Source of the DNA: Abelmoschus esculentus
Lineage: Eukaryota; Streptophyta; Magnoliopsida; Malvales; Malvaceae
DNA length: 64,000 bases
Assembly: GCA_035048815.1 (NCBI GenBank)
Contig: JAUCBN010000025.1
Coordinates: 7,774,501-7,838,500 of the forward strand
Reading direction: 5' to 3'
Under the pieces are notes generated by a model, which worked only from the letters and a program-made list of their open reading frames with translations, was not told the DNA's origin and did no database searches. Numbering within the stretch: the stretch's first letter is position 1; the number at the start of each line of letters is the position of its first letter. Below are positions 32,541 through 44,329 of this stretch, piece by piece. Position numbers and translations under genes: made by a program.

Positions 32541-32648
32541 GGTGTCAGAAGGCCATGCACGACAAAAACATGTCATTGCCATTGCAAATGAAGATTCCAG
32601 AACAAAGGGGTTCAATTTGAGGACAAATCGACCAAAAGAAGGAGGGGA
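32541..32648 (+). pseudogene. S' element internal 3' end with polypurine tract
   Basis: A + strand remnant whose frame reads KGFNLRTNRPKEGGDD, the usual last residues of a plant gypsy polyprotein. The tract AAAAGAAGGAGGGGA (32634-32648) directly precedes an LTR start. It joins the S 5' LTR head to head at 32540. Confidence 0.75.
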
Positions 32649-33196
32649 TGATATGTGCACGCCCAACCTTAGTTATTGTCCATACCTTAAGTCACACAAT
32701 TCAAATCAGGAAGTTCTACTTAATCCTCTTTATTTACTCAATTCATGTGCTACATTCATTTGCTATCTCATATTATATACCTATAATGTTTATTTCCTTA
32801 TATTACTATTGATAACTTAGTAAGTAGTATTGAACCACACTTTATCTAGCTTATATTATGCATAATTAATATTCAACACATGTTTAGTAACATCATACTT
32901 ATTAGTTTAAATTAATTGTTTCTTTGCAGGTTATGTTAAACACAGCTTAAGGGACTATTGGCTAGCTCTATTTTAGCTCAAATGCACCATTTATGCTCAA
33001 AACAAAGAATCATTGTTTGAGCCACTTACTAACTTCCGATCAGCACCAAAATGTACTAAACACTTCTAGGCAGCTCAATGAAGTGGATGCTAGCTTTGTT
33101 CTAGCTCACAAATCCAAAATGAGCTAAAAAACGAGAAATGATGAATTTCAGTCCATATGGGATTCGGATAAGCTCCTACAAACTCTTAGGGATTAA
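32649..33196 (+). repeat. S' 3' LTR, first ~550 bp
   Basis: Starts TGATATGTGCACGCC and is the reverse complement of the right part of the solo LTR at 1903-3672. It is cut at 33196 by the LTR of Athila-A (TGATAACTC). The rest of this LTR is not found downstream. Confidence 0.88.
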
Positions 33197-34993
33197 TGAT
33201 AACTCTGAAAAAGGCTATATTTTAAGCCTTTTTACTTAAGTTATTTATTGTCCTTAAGCTCATATAGGCTCATTTATATGCATTTAGGCTCATATCATTG
33301 CATGTAGTTTCTTATTTATGCCTTGGCATTTTTATTGTGGCAACGGGTGCTATTTCACAGGAAAGGTGGTACTTTGGGGTTGTTGTGTGCAGGTAAAGCA
33401 AAAATGGGAAGTTGAGGAAATTTGTCGTGGCATTTGCAGAAGGATAGCGATTGGAAAATGCCATGGCAAATCTAGAGGACTCCTGTGCTAAGCTAAACTA
33501 CAAGAAGATATTTTGAGAAGAGTGCCAGCTGGTGCCATTACAGCATGGCCACAGCCCCCACTGTAGGGGACCACAAGCCACCTCAGTAGGGGACCACTGT
33601 CACCACTGTAGAAATACCATCACGTGAATGAGGGCAGAACTGGAATTTTTTCTAACCTTTAGGGTTTTTCACCCCTTCTTTTTAAGGCATGGTGACCTAA
33701 GAAAAGGTAACACCTTTGAGGCCCTTTTTGGGAGCAAAAACATAGAAAAAAGAGGCATCTGTGGAGTGGTTTGCGTCGGTGGAAAGCTTCCACCTTTCTC
33801 CTCTAAGCTCCGGCCAAAGTGTCCTTCATTGATAGAGCTTGAAGGGAGTGGCGTGCTAGGCACTCGAGAGGGGCTAGCATGCTAAGGCGTCCTGTGGTGG
33901 TTGAAGAGCCAGCGACCTGCACAACCGAGAGTGTCTTCTATCCTCCTTCCTTTGCTTTATTTTTCATATTTTCTTAAGAGGATGATTAAAAATGTATGTG
34001 AACGATACTTTCTTTAATTATTCGTACCGCCATGTGTTGCTTTATTTAGGTGGTTGCTACTTTGGATGATTAACTTTTACATTTTATTAATATATAGCCT
34101 TCTATGTGTTTGTGTATTTGCTTTGCTCATTGTTGTTAATCATTTAAGCATTGTAAGAGGCATGAGTGTGTCCTGTGTTTAGATGCATGTTAGGTGTTCG
34201 AGAGAAACCTAGCTATAGATCCTTAGATCATCCGAGAGGAGCTAAGGGAGGATCTACGTGAGAAATGGGCTTCATATAGTAACCAGAGCCTAATCTAATC
34301 TTAGGTACTCGAGAGAGACTTAGGAGAGGGTTTCAATGACTAAAAGGAGTGTGCTTTATCGATAGACTAGTGTCGCTGCTGAGACCGAGAGGAGATGCCG
34401 TGGCATTTTAGTTTGTCAGGTTCCTATGACTCGAGAGAGCGGGAACACTTTAGAAACCTCTGTCGAGTAAATATACACCATAGCTGCTAGATGTTAGTAG
34501 AAATAAGGGTTAAGAAGTCCCTAGGAACCTCAACTAATCATTCCTAGGAGAGCTCATCAATAGAGGATTAGTACAACATACTGTTTAAACGTGTTCTTGC
34601 ATCCTGTTTTTGCCTCAGCATTTACAAACTGCTTTTACTATTTTACTTGTCTCTCTACAATCAGATCATCATACTCTTTACACACCACTTCCATACAGCT
34701 ATCGTGCCATCACCATCCATACCATTGTGCCTTGGCATATATTTAGTTGCTTGCATTCTTAAATTGCCATAGCATATCACCATTACACCGTCACCGTACA
34801 TATCCATTTCCACCTATTTCTATCTTTATTTTCCTTTTTAGTTAGTGACACCTTTTTGCCTTGACAATTTTGACTTACTAGTTACCTCGATCCTCGTGGG
34901 AACGATACTCACTGACCCTTTTATTACTTGTACGACTGTGTATACTTGCACATAGGTGTTCGCATAATTTATAGCACTACACAGAGCGGACCA
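33197..34993 (+). repeat. Athila-A 5' LTR
   Basis: 1797 bp from TGATAACTCTG to GAGCGGACCA. It is inverted relative to the Athila-C LTRs (51534-53317 and 57645-59399), which share the same ends. The TATA region of Athila-C (TATAAAAG) is altered here near 33700. Open frames such as 33628-33885 are LTR sequence without a domain. Confidence 0.9.
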
Positions 34994-34999
34994 AGTTTT

Positions 35000-35017
35000 T
35001 GGCGTTGTTACCGGGGA
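35000..35017 (+). other. Athila-A primer-binding site (tRNA-Asp type, diverged)
   Basis: TGGCGTTGTTACCGGGGA, close to the complement of the plant tRNA-Asp 3' end (TGGCGCCGTTGCCGGGG), with changes inside the first 12 bases. Confidence 0.8.
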
Positions 35018-35132
35018 TCGGCAAGAGAACAGTTTGTCATTTTTACCTTCGCATTTTTGTTTTACTCTGTTTATTTTCTAGTTCAATTTTACTTGTTTTA
35101 TTTGTTTTTCTTTTCAGGATTTTTCTCAGTGC

Positions 35133-36332
35133 ATGTCCTGAAGGTTTACTGACGGACCTCTCTATCCTATAGTGCCTGAAATTGAGCGTTTGTTTCGTCA
35201 AATAAGGCGTACTCAGTGTAGAGCTATGGGCCCACCAATGCAAGACCCAATAGATCCAAATGTCGGGGCAAATCTGAATGCTACTGCACCTCGACCAAGG
35301 GCTATTAGGGATCATTTAAATCCTATCTTGGATGATCTTAATCCTGGCATCGTGGCACTAGAAATTCAAGCTACACACTTCGAATTAAAGTCTTTCATGT
35401 TCAATATGTTGAATTCTATTGGGCAATTTGGAGGGATGGCGCACGAAGACGCAAGGCAACATATTCGAGCTTTCTTAGAAGTTTGTGATTCTTTCCGTCA
35501 ACAAGGAGTACATGAGGATGTGTTGAAGCTCAAGCTATTCCCTTATTCTCTATGTAGCCGAGCAAGGGTGTGGTTGAGTGGAGTATCATCCGGATCCATG
35601 GAGTCATGGGCTGATCTGTGTAAGAGCTTTTTGCTGCGGTATAATCCTCCGAATCTACACACCCAACTTAGAAATGACAGCTTCTTTTCGACAAGGTGAC
35701 GATGAGTCTATGTGCGAATGTTGGGATCGATACAAGGGATTGCTTCGCAAGTGTACAAATCATGGATTTCAAGATTGGACTCATGTTGTGATGTTCTACA
35801 ACGGAGTCAATGCACCGACCAGAATGATGTTAGATGCCTCGACAAATGGAACTTTACTAGACAGATCACCTGAGGAGGCATTTGACATTCTTGATAGAAT
35901 TGTCAACAATGACTATCAATTTCTTTCTACAAGACTTGAAACCGGGAGGAAGGCACAAGGGACATTTGAGCTTGATTCTAAAGACTCACTATCCGTCCAA
36001 CTCTCAGCTATCACCAACATGTTGAAGAGCATCAATGTTCCAATGAGGTGAAGAAAGTAAAGATGTCCAGTTCAACATGTCTATTATGTCATGGCAATCA
36101 TCATGAGAGCGAGTGCCTATGAAACCATTAGTCAACCAATTATGTGAGCAACTTCAATAGGAGCAACAACAATCCCTACTCTAACACATATAATCCAGGA
36201 TGGCGACAACATCCGAATTTTTCATGGGGAAACCAAGGATCCAGCAATCCTAATCCCTCAATGCGAAACCAGAATCAGAATGAGCCCCAAAATTTTCAAG
36301 CGAATATGCCTTGGCATAATCAGAACAAGTGA
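35133..36332 (+). pseudogene. Athila-A gag (N-terminal to zinc knuckle region), broken
   Basis: Capsid protein of the element. After ATG at 35133 an in-frame TGA follows two codons later. Then GPLYPIVPEIERLFRQ, PRPRAIRDHLNPILDDLNPG, FNMLNSIGQFGGM, LKLKLFPYSLCSRARVWLSG and LLRYNPPNLHTQLRND follow. A ~2-base deletion near 35677 moves the frame to FRQGDDESMCECWDRYKGLL and MFYNGVNAPTRMMLDAS (to 36051). The zinc knuckle CLLCHGNHHESEC follows in a third frame (~36080-36120). The C-terminal Asn/Gln-rich part is at 36144-36332. Cut by the U LTR. Confidence 0.9.
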
Positions 36333-38150
36333 TACGAATCCGGTTGCGGAATATCCGAATTTGTATATGTGATTGCCCGATCGTGATTCTAGTAAGTAAC
36401 TAAAATGAAAAATAGGAATTTTGAAATAGAACTTACAAGATGATATCAATGGATTGATAGTATGGTGAAATGGAAAGATGATGAGATGGTTATTGTGTTC
36501 AGGATTAACGTATGGAAAATAAGGATGTATGAATTATGGAAGTGAAGAAAAAGAATTTAATTGATGGTGCGGTGTAAACAAAGGAGGAACCAACACTAAA
36601 AAGCGAAGACCCGTTCCTTAAGAGATTTTAAACCGTAACTTGGGTGAAAGGTTAATGGATTGTGACCCTCTAGTTATAAGAACTAGGAACCAACAATATA
36701 AAAAGATGAAAAAGGATGAATGCCACAAGAACAATCTTGCAAGCCGATAAAGTTCAAAAAGAACTATAAAAGAGAAACACTCTCAAGTTATAATATATGC
36801 CAAAAGTTGTATCTTTTACAATGGAATGAGTGTCTATTTATAGGTGTAAGACAACAACAAATTGATTGGCCTAGACAAAGATTAAAGACTCATTATTCTA
36901 GTGTTAAAGTCCTATTAATTTGTAGGTTATCCTATCTCCAAATGATAGCCAAAATGTTTGATCTAAAAAGGATGAATGTAGACATACATATCATCCACAT
37001 GGAGAAACCCTTGGGCTAATAAAGTTGATTAAGTTTTCATTCATCCTCCTTTAATGAGTTGTTGATAAAGCATTGAATTCAGCAATTGAATGGCCTCTTG
37101 AATTTGTTGAAGAAGCATCTTGTAACTATTCTCGTACTGAATTTCCAGCATGCACTATCTTCACTAATTTAATCATATCTTAAGCTCCTGATATCGGATT
37201 GAAGTGATTCAAAGTGCGTTGGAAAGCTACGAAATAGGGGAATAAGTTTGAAGAAGATCTCAAGACTCAAATATGCCCGTGTCCAATCCAAAAATGGCGA
37301 ACAAGTTGACTGATATTCCTTGAACTCCCTCCTTAAGTGTTGCTTTAATTCTTGCCTTTACTCTCCCTGAAGTGGTGATAATGAAGGCTTTCATTGCATG
37401 TCTTCTCTGATAAAAAACTGATCAGCTTTATGGATGATTAAGTAGCTCTTAAGTGGTATTTAAGTGCCTCTTTAAGTGGTGTATTTATGAGCTCTTCAAT
37501 GCCTTGCTTTCTTGCTGAAACTGACAGTCTTTAAGTGGTGTAAATCTCCCTTAAATGTCTTGAAATTGATCAGCCATCATGGTGTCTTCAAGTGTCTTCA
37601 ATTGGTGGTAAATGATTTGTCATTCTTGTAGAAAATTATCAGCCATTTGATCCAAAATGAATACCCTAGCTGAAAATATATGAGCATCCATTAGATAACA
37701 ACTTTACTCTATAAAAATGAAAGTGAATGCATAAAACAGATTTAATGAGCTAATTTAATAAATGAAACTAGTTACATTGAATGATCTAGTTTAATTAATT
37801 AACTCACACACTAAATGAACTCATAAACATAAGAAAACTTATATGCTTTAAGTGAACTATCATGCATTAATTAAACTAACGAACTTAAATGAACTAACAT
37901 GCTTAAATGATCTAAATAACCTTTAAATGAAACAACATGCTTAAATGAGCTAGCATGCTTATTTATTCTTGTGCAAATGCTGAAATTAAATATGCAAAAA
38001 AGTTAAACTTATGCATTCTAAATGCTCATGCAACTACATGCAACACAATCCTAAGCTAATACTTGAATGCATATATTAAAATGCATTTAGTAACATGCTG
38101 CCTTGTTCAAAAGATGGCCAAGGTTCCAGATTCAGATCTTGGGTAGAGAA
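36330..38150 (-). mobile_element. U-family LTR (solo or fragment) inserted in Athila-A gag
   Basis: The left edge TGATACGAATCC resembles the S edge TGATACGCTCC. The right edge is unclear (~38150). It shares three features with S and T: the GCCACAA..GATAAAGTTC block (36720-36760), a minus TATAAATA (36835-36842), and the conserved block at ~37130-37270 (TCCTGATATCGGATTGAAGT). 37800-37990 contains degenerate repeats of AACATGCTTAAATGA. No primer site, coding region or target duplication was found. Confidence 0.6.
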
Positions 38151-39029
38151 ACAACGTTCATGAAGACACCAAAACCCAATTCTTGTATCCTGCTCGAAAT
38201 TGGAAAACAAGTGGACCATCATGAATCTGTTCAATGAAAGTGCTATCTCTTTGTTTTGGCGCCCACTTGCTTTACCTCCATGATTTTGGTGCCCAATGTG
38301 GATGATGGACGAACATGATGCTTGGTGAAGGGTAGGTGACCATCGGGTGTTGAGCTGGGAGTGATAGCTAGAGTTGAGGTGAGCTAATCGAGCTGGAAGT
38401 GGGCTGGATTGAACTGAGCTATCTAGCTGAAAGACTTAGCTAAAGTTTGAAGCTAAAATAAGCTAATCCGAGCTGCCTTTAGCAAAGTGAGTTGGTCTAT
38501 TAGTTTCCTTATACTCTCTTCTAGTGTGAGGAGTGTTTTGGAGCTGACACGATTCTCTTAAGGTATCATTTTGATTTATGCTTCATTTGAGCTCATATGG
38601 GATTTGTGAGCTGACATGGAGCTAGCCTTTAGTCCTTTAAGTACTGTAGGAGTGTTCCATGCATTTCCAAGCTATTCTGAAGTTGGCTCCTTGTGTTTCT
38701 AGCATTGCCTTCCATTTAGCTTTTTCTAAGCTGACACCGAGCTAATACTTACTCCTTGAGTTGTAGGTAAGTCCTATGAAGAAAACATAATAATAGAAAT
38801 AATGAGAATACTTAAAATAACTTAATATAAATTTAGATCTAAGCTGAAATTTAATAATATGGTTATAATGACTATTCATGTTTATAGTTTAATTAATATA
38901 ACTCTTAAGTATCTAAATATAAAGTATATAAAAGTAATAAATACTAAGATCAGTAGGATAACTCCCCTCTGATCCCATGCGTGAAATGAAGTATGAAAGC
39001 ATGAGATAAATGAGCAGAAATGTGCATGC
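38151..39029 (+). repeat. T-like LTR fragment
   Basis: Starts within the conserved block (AACGTTCATGAAGACACC) and continues with the AGCT-rich segment like T2 (inverted), for example GAGCTGGAAGTGGGCTGG. It diverges from T1 and T2 towards its right end and stops at the Athila-B LTR fragment. Both edges are inferred from loss of similarity. Confidence 0.55.
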
Positions 39030-39839
39030 ATCAACAACTTTCTTGCGCTTCTTTTAGCCGTTGAAATCCTGTACTTATCCCTAAGACGGATTAGTTCTCT
39101 CGCACTTAGATTGAACCATACCTATTCGTTTCGAGAATCCAATTCTCCCGAATCTGGATAAATGAATCGTTTATCGAGGTCCTTTCCCAGTTCTCTCGCA
39201 AACCAATTTAACACCAAGAATAGATAAACCTTAATTAAGAACACACCACAAACTTAGATAAAATTTAAACTAAATCAATCCATAAAATAGAATAACCCAA
39301 GCCAACTTAAAGTTAGTTCATGGCTGGGCAGTATCCAGAAAACACTCCTCTCATCACTCGAATAAATCAAGACAAATATAGATGAAGAGGACAATGGCCA
39401 CTTGCTTCCTCTCTCTCAATCTCTCGATCAGCTCTCTCCTTTCTTGTTGTGGTCGACAAGCTCCTTATATAGAATTTATTTGATCAACATGGATGATGGA
39501 ATAATATAGAGATGGAAATAATCATGATAGACTATATCCTTTTCTAATTTTATTCTCATCATAAATTTTTTTCTTTGCTTCAATCATCCAATCTTTCCAT
39601 ATCTCCCATCATTGACCTTATCTTCCATTGTTTCTTTACATTCGAAAGCTCATGCAAACATGGAAACAAACCATAGCAGTATCTTTTTCCACAAAAATCA
39701 ACCAATTAAGGACATCAGGTGACAACCAAAGAAATAAAATGAAAATGCATGGAAATAATTAAAATGCAACTAATTTTGTGCTTAAGTATAGCAATAAACG
39801 TAAAAAGGGTAAATAAACAGCACAATTTAACACCTAACA
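39030..39839 (-). repeat. Athila-B 3' LTR (truncated)
   Basis: Matches 50370-51181 of the 5' LTR with moderate divergence. Minus start TGTTAGGTGTTA at 39839. The part equivalent to 49879-50370 is missing at the left, where T-like sequence lies. Confidence 0.88.
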
Positions 39840-39850
39840 CACCCCCAAAC
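39840..39850 (-). other. Athila-B polypurine tract
   Basis: Minus strand GTTTGGGGGTG, directly before the LTR start TGTTAGG. Confidence 0.75.
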
Positions 39851-40657
39851 TCGAGTTATTGCTTGTCCTCAAGCAATGCAAACCTAACAATTAATTGCCA
39901 AGGCATTCAATATTCAAAGACATGCTTCAAAATTAACTTCCAACCTCAAAACAGGGGCACAAAGTATGATCACCTTTTAATTTTTCGAAAAGCAAAGAAA
40001 TTTTTCAGTATCAAACTATAATACTCATGACCAAGTGTGTGCTAAGTTGTGTACAAGTAAATTTTCAAGATTCCAAGTGAACATTAGGTTTAAACAATTA
40101 ATTGTCTGGGCATCAATAAAAAATTCCACTAGAGCCAGTTTTAGGCACCTATAGTAATTAAGCAATTACTTTAATTTATCAACTAGAGCCAATTTCGTGC
40201 ACCTCTAGTGATTCTTGATCGCACACAAACTAGAGTCAGTTTTGGGCACCTCTAGAATGATATTGCTTGTCCACTTTTCCTTTTCCTCTTCATCTTTTTT
40301 TTATTTAATTGCCCACAAATTCTAACAACCTAAATTCACAAAGTCTCTATCAATCAACAAGTCACAACCATGTAAATTTTTTTAGCATTTTAGTAAAATT
40401 CTAGATTCTTCCATGCAATCCTAAAATCAAAGGCAATTTCAATTAAGTGCAATGGCATAAATTTTATCATTGGTTATCCATCAAATTTAAAGCAATTAGA
40501 TCAAATTGAAATTCTTTGCAAATAATATATGCAATCTATATGCAACACTAATGATGAATGCAACTATTATGAATGATTAAAGGTAAATACCCCCCAAACT
40601 CGAGATGAGCATTGTCCCCAATGCATGCAAATGTAAAAATAAAAAACTACAAATGAG
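39851..40657 (-). other. Athila-B 3' untranslated region with three 26-bp repeats
   Basis: AT-rich, no ORF. Three direct copies of a 26-bp unit beginning CTAGAG and ending CTCTAG or CTATAG lie at 40129-40154, 40183-40208 and 40230-40255. Each can fold on its own inverted ends. Confidence 0.6.
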
Positions 40658-40927
40658 TTAATTGGAAAGGTTGTCACCTTTTGTTAGCAATTTTCTTGTT
40701 GCAATCAATTTGGCTTTCTTTCCCCTTCTTGGTGGTTGAGTTCTTGTGGTCGATGGTGCCGGTGGAACCTTCTCTTCCCGGTTATCATCACTAGATGAAC
40801 TATCTTCATCGGTGATACATGTTCCACACACCATATTCAAGGAAGAGATGGGATTACCTTTCCACTTGGCCCAATCACTCGATCCAAGTCCAAACAACTC
40901 CGAGACAAGCTGGATATTGCTATCCAA
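40658..40927 (-). pseudogene. Athila-B 3' ORF C-terminal segment
   Basis: Frame of 89 codons with an acidic Ser run (DEDSSSSDD) and a basic Pro/Arg/Lys tail (PPRRGKKAKLIATRKL). A similar acidic-then-basic tail lies at the same place in Athila-C (minus strand of 54272-54560). It is probably the C-terminal end of the envelope-position protein, separated from the rest by the V' insertion. No function is evident. Confidence 0.5.
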
Positions 40928-42480
40928 GGATTCTTGAGCTAAGGATTACAAACTAGTATGAAGACCAAAGAATTCCATGGAGAAAGTTATTATTTTTCAT
41001 CTTTCAAAGACAATTGGGTCACACAAACCCAAATTGAGGGCCTAAATGAAATGCATGACCAGATTATATTTAAACCCCCTTATTAGGTCATTTATAGTTT
41101 GTGTTATTTTGGCCCAATACTACATTATGAAGTTTGGGTCAAATATTTTAATTAAGGCCAATTAGAGATCAGATTTATTTAGGTAATAAGGCCTTTAGAA
41201 TAAGATAATATCATCCTCAAACATACCATATCCACCACTCTGCATATTGCCACATTACTTCATTTAATCTCCACCATCCGTGTGAACATCCAAGGGACCA
41301 GAATTGAAGCTATCTTTTTCTCTTTAAATCAAGGCATCTCCAGCATCTCCAACATGGAAATTCAAAGACTAAGGGAGACGTTTATGCATCAAGGAAGGAA
41401 ATAACAAGATTTTCATGCCATTAATATTTCCAAATTTCTAGAATTTTAATTATTATTTCAAATTATGTTCAACCATCCTTAACCTATAAAAGGATGTGCC
41501 TTCCATACTTTGTAGTCACTAAATTTCTTCTTGATATATAAAAAAACTTGGTTAGTTCATTTTTGCAAGTGTTGATAGCTTGTATCTTCGAAGAATTCTT
41601 CAACATAGTTCTTCAAGTTTTAGGAGGGAGAATCATCTTCACACTCTCACTTGCTTAAACAAACACGTTTAGGAGGGTGGGTTAGAGCCGTTTGAGGTTA
41701 CTTGCCTAAGTAATTACACTTAGGAGGGTGCCGAGGACACAACAACCATCAAACCATCTTCATCTTCAACCTCAGACCACTATTTTATTAACCAAACTAC
41801 CGCTACCAATAACATATCATCTCTATTCTGCTGCGTTCTAAATCATTTGGTATCAGATTTAGGATGATTCTTAGAGTTTCAAATATCGTTCTCGACATTT
41901 TTCCAAATTATGCTGCCAACACAAGATAAGGGGTTGTTCTTGATTTTTATTGTGATTTCTTCTTCTTCACCTTTTTTTTATACTTATCATATTTATTTAG
42001 TTTCTTTAAACAAAAAAAAGAAAGAAAAGAAAGAAAGAAAAAAAATAGATAGAAACTATATCTTTGTCACCATTGTCCCCTATTACAACCAACCACTACA
42101 AGTCGTCGTCAAGAAACATCCTCCTCCACCGTTGTTTATCACATTCTCATTGGTGCTTGTTCTTTTGGATTTATCTTGGATTTAATTTTCCATGTTGATT
42201 CTGGGTTGGGTAACAATTTCAAATTTAATTTTCTTTGAATCTTAGATTCAAGGTTCGTTTGTCAAGCTTTCATTTTTTTCATATACATCATCTAACATAT
42301 TCTCTTTCTTGTGTTAGTAGGATTACAAGTTGCATATCTCCTATCTCCTTGCAACTATATCTTAATTGGAGTAATTCTTTCTTTGGATTCCTAATTCCTT
42401 AGTGCTCTTTTGCTAGGATTCGAACTCCAATATAATTTATTGAATTGTGGTAGGAAATCCTTTAAACTCCAATATCCGCA
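40928..42480 (+). mobile_element. V'-type LTR element fragment inserted in Athila-B
   Basis: The LTR-like part ends ..AACATATCA at 41819. The last ~190 bp resemble the V LTR in reverse orientation (shared GAGGGTGGGTTAGAGCC and GGACACAACAACCATC). A TATAAAAG lies at 41485-41492. The tRNA-iMet-type primer site TGGTATCAGATTT is at 41848-41860. Then comes a leader with an A/G tract (42009-42050) and no gag domain before Athila sequence returns near 42480-42590. The left edge is not defined. Confidence 0.55.
41848..41860 (+). other. Primer-binding site (tRNA-iMet type) of V' element
   Basis: TGGTATCAGATTT, ~28 bases after the LTR end at 41819. The first ten bases match the iMet complement. Confidence 0.6.
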
Positions 42481-42588
42481 ATTATATGAGCTTTGCGTTT
42501 CGATATCTTTGGTGCCTTTGGTGGAGATAGTAATGGCTCGGAGATGGTATCATCCAAATCCATCAAACCATGCAATGAATCATTTTGG

Positions 42589-43790
42589 CTAGGTTCCTCC
42601 ATTGGTTTCTTTCCTTTGTCGAGAACATTGGTTGTTTGGGCAGTAGCAGGTTCTAGAACAGTTGAAGTTGCCTAGGCAACCAAATTCACTGGGAAAAACT
42701 GGCAATGGCATAGAACAGTCTGGAAATTTCTCAAGAATCACCTGATGCATGGCATTTATGTGCTCCTTCATGTACTGTATAAAAGTAAGTTGTTGATCCT
42801 CAATTTTATCCAACTACGCTTGTATTGGGTGTAAAAGCTCAGCAACTTGTTCCCTAACACCAGATAGGATTGCCTCTACAATTGCATGGGCATCAGAACC
42901 TGTCGAGGCAATTTTTGTTGCTTGGGGAATCGTTCATGGAATTCCCTTCTTCGAGGTCTTCCTTTCCTCGTTTGCCTCATCTTCTCCCATGATCTTCAGG
43001 TATCTCTTTTTGTTCCACCCTTGACGAGAAGACAATACCTCATCCGTCGGCTCACTCGGCATATTTTCCTTCCTACATAGTTGAGTTATTAAACTTGGAA
43101 AGAAAAGTGCACCTGTATCTTTTTGCCTGCAAGCGTAAATCTCGTTATAAATAATTTGTCCCACGTTTATAGTTCGCCTGTGCAAAATAGAGAGTATTAG
43201 CAAAAGACGGGAGTAAGAAAAAGTGGTATTGTGTGTCGTAGACATTAAACATGTTTGAATAAACTTGTTCCACAACTTTGCTTTGGGCTTTAGTAAAATT
43301 CGATTTACAGTTCCCTACATAGCTCCTTGATTCCAATCACTTCCTTCAACTGTGAGGTCTTGCAATACTTCTTCAGCCTTTTCACCCGTCATATTATCGA
43401 CAAAGAGTTGATGTTCATCGATTTTGACATGCATGTCGTAGAAACTGTTAATTGTTGCGACATCCAAGAAAATCGCCCTGCCATGAAAAAAAATATGGGG
43501 GTTATTTTGATCAAAAACATGAGCATAAAACTCTCTTACCCGTGTTACATTCGGAGGTTGTTGTTGTTGGCAGAAGATTTGCCACTTGTGGTGTTCGATA
43601 ATTTTGTGGATGCCAGAATCAAGCCCAAAATCTTTGCAAGACATGTCGTATTGAATCCTTGCTCTTCCCACACCTTGCGACTAGCAAATTTCTTCATTAA
43701 ACGATCTTCAATACTCTTCATTGCAAACCGATGGTAAAGGGATTCATTTGAAGAACTCGGGTGAGGAATGGTCTTGAGTTTCATGGCCAT
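42589..43790 (-). pseudogene. Athila-B envelope-position ORF (putative plant transposon protein domain)
   Basis: Many Athila elements carry an extra ORF between integrase and the 3' LTR. The N-terminal frame is 43545-43790 (SIEDRLMKKFASRKVWEEQG). Then a second frame at 43315-43671 gives IIEHHKWQIFCQQQQPPNVT, VREFYAHVFDQ and HGRAIFLDVATINSFYDM, matching the 'putative plant transposon protein' family. A third piece at 43145-43336 shifts back to 42934-43275 (RRTINVGQIIYNEIY, GALFFPSLITQLCRKENMP). The tail is 42589-42813. At least three frame changes are present. I describe it as env-position only. I see no convincing fusion peptide or membrane segment. Confidence 0.8.
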
Positions 43791-44329
43791 GGAGAAAATT
43801 TTGAAGTTTCAAGAAAAGAGATCTTGGAAGGTTGAAGAGAAAAAGAAAAGATGAAGATGTAGTTGTGTTTATGGTAATGGGTGTAAGAAAAAGAAAAGAG
43901 ATTTGATAGATGGTGTAGTGAATAAAAAAACAATGATGACAATGGTGGTGATTGGGTGTGGTTGACGGCAAGGGGTAAGGAGGGAAAGAAGGAAAATTTG
44001 GTCTTAGGGTTTTTAGAAGGAAGGAGGGAAAATTTTCGGTAGGTGGGGATTTTGGAAAATTTTTGGGAGACTTTTTAGAGTCAACTATGGAAACTCTTCA
44101 AAGTTTGATCCTCCTTAAAATCTTTCTAAATCTTCAATCCAATCTTCCTTGATCCTAGAATCTTTTCCTAAAATTCAAAATTAAAACAAGAATTATTCAA
44201 ATCGAGAGAGGATAATAATTCATAAAATAAAAAGAAACAAAATATAAAAACCGAAATTATTAAAAATTACTAAAACTAAAAAATAAAATGTCCAAAATAA
44301 AATGCAATTAAAAAAATTACTAAAGAAGA
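43791..44329 (-). other. Athila-B spacer between integrase and 3' ORF
   Basis: AT-rich with purine-rich runs, no conserved protein. Equivalent spacers are normal in Athila elements. Confidence 0.6.

Larger units (their letters stand above)
33197..36329 (+). mobile_element. Athila-A: Athila-type Ty3/gypsy element, 5' LTR plus part of gag
   Basis: 5' LTR 33197-34993, tRNA-Asp-type primer site at 35000, gag from 35133. It ends at 36329, where a U-family LTR begins. Pol and the 3' LTR are absent. Its LTR belongs to the same subfamily as Athila-C (start TGATAACT, end ..GAGCGGACCA). It is inserted in the S' LTR. Confidence 0.88.

Noticed and set aside
33628..33885. Open frame in the Athila-A LTR as a possible host gene
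   Set aside because: The same sequence lies in both Athila-C LTRs in reverse orientation. It is LTR DNA with no domain.
42001..42050. A/G-rich tract as a microsatellite or poly-A tail
   Set aside because: It lies in the leader after a tRNA primer site and is matched by a similar tract in the S leader, so an element leader explains it better.
43327..43737. Plus-strand open frame of 136 codons
   Set aside because: Antisense shadow of the Athila-B envelope-position ORF, which matches a known family on the minus strand.
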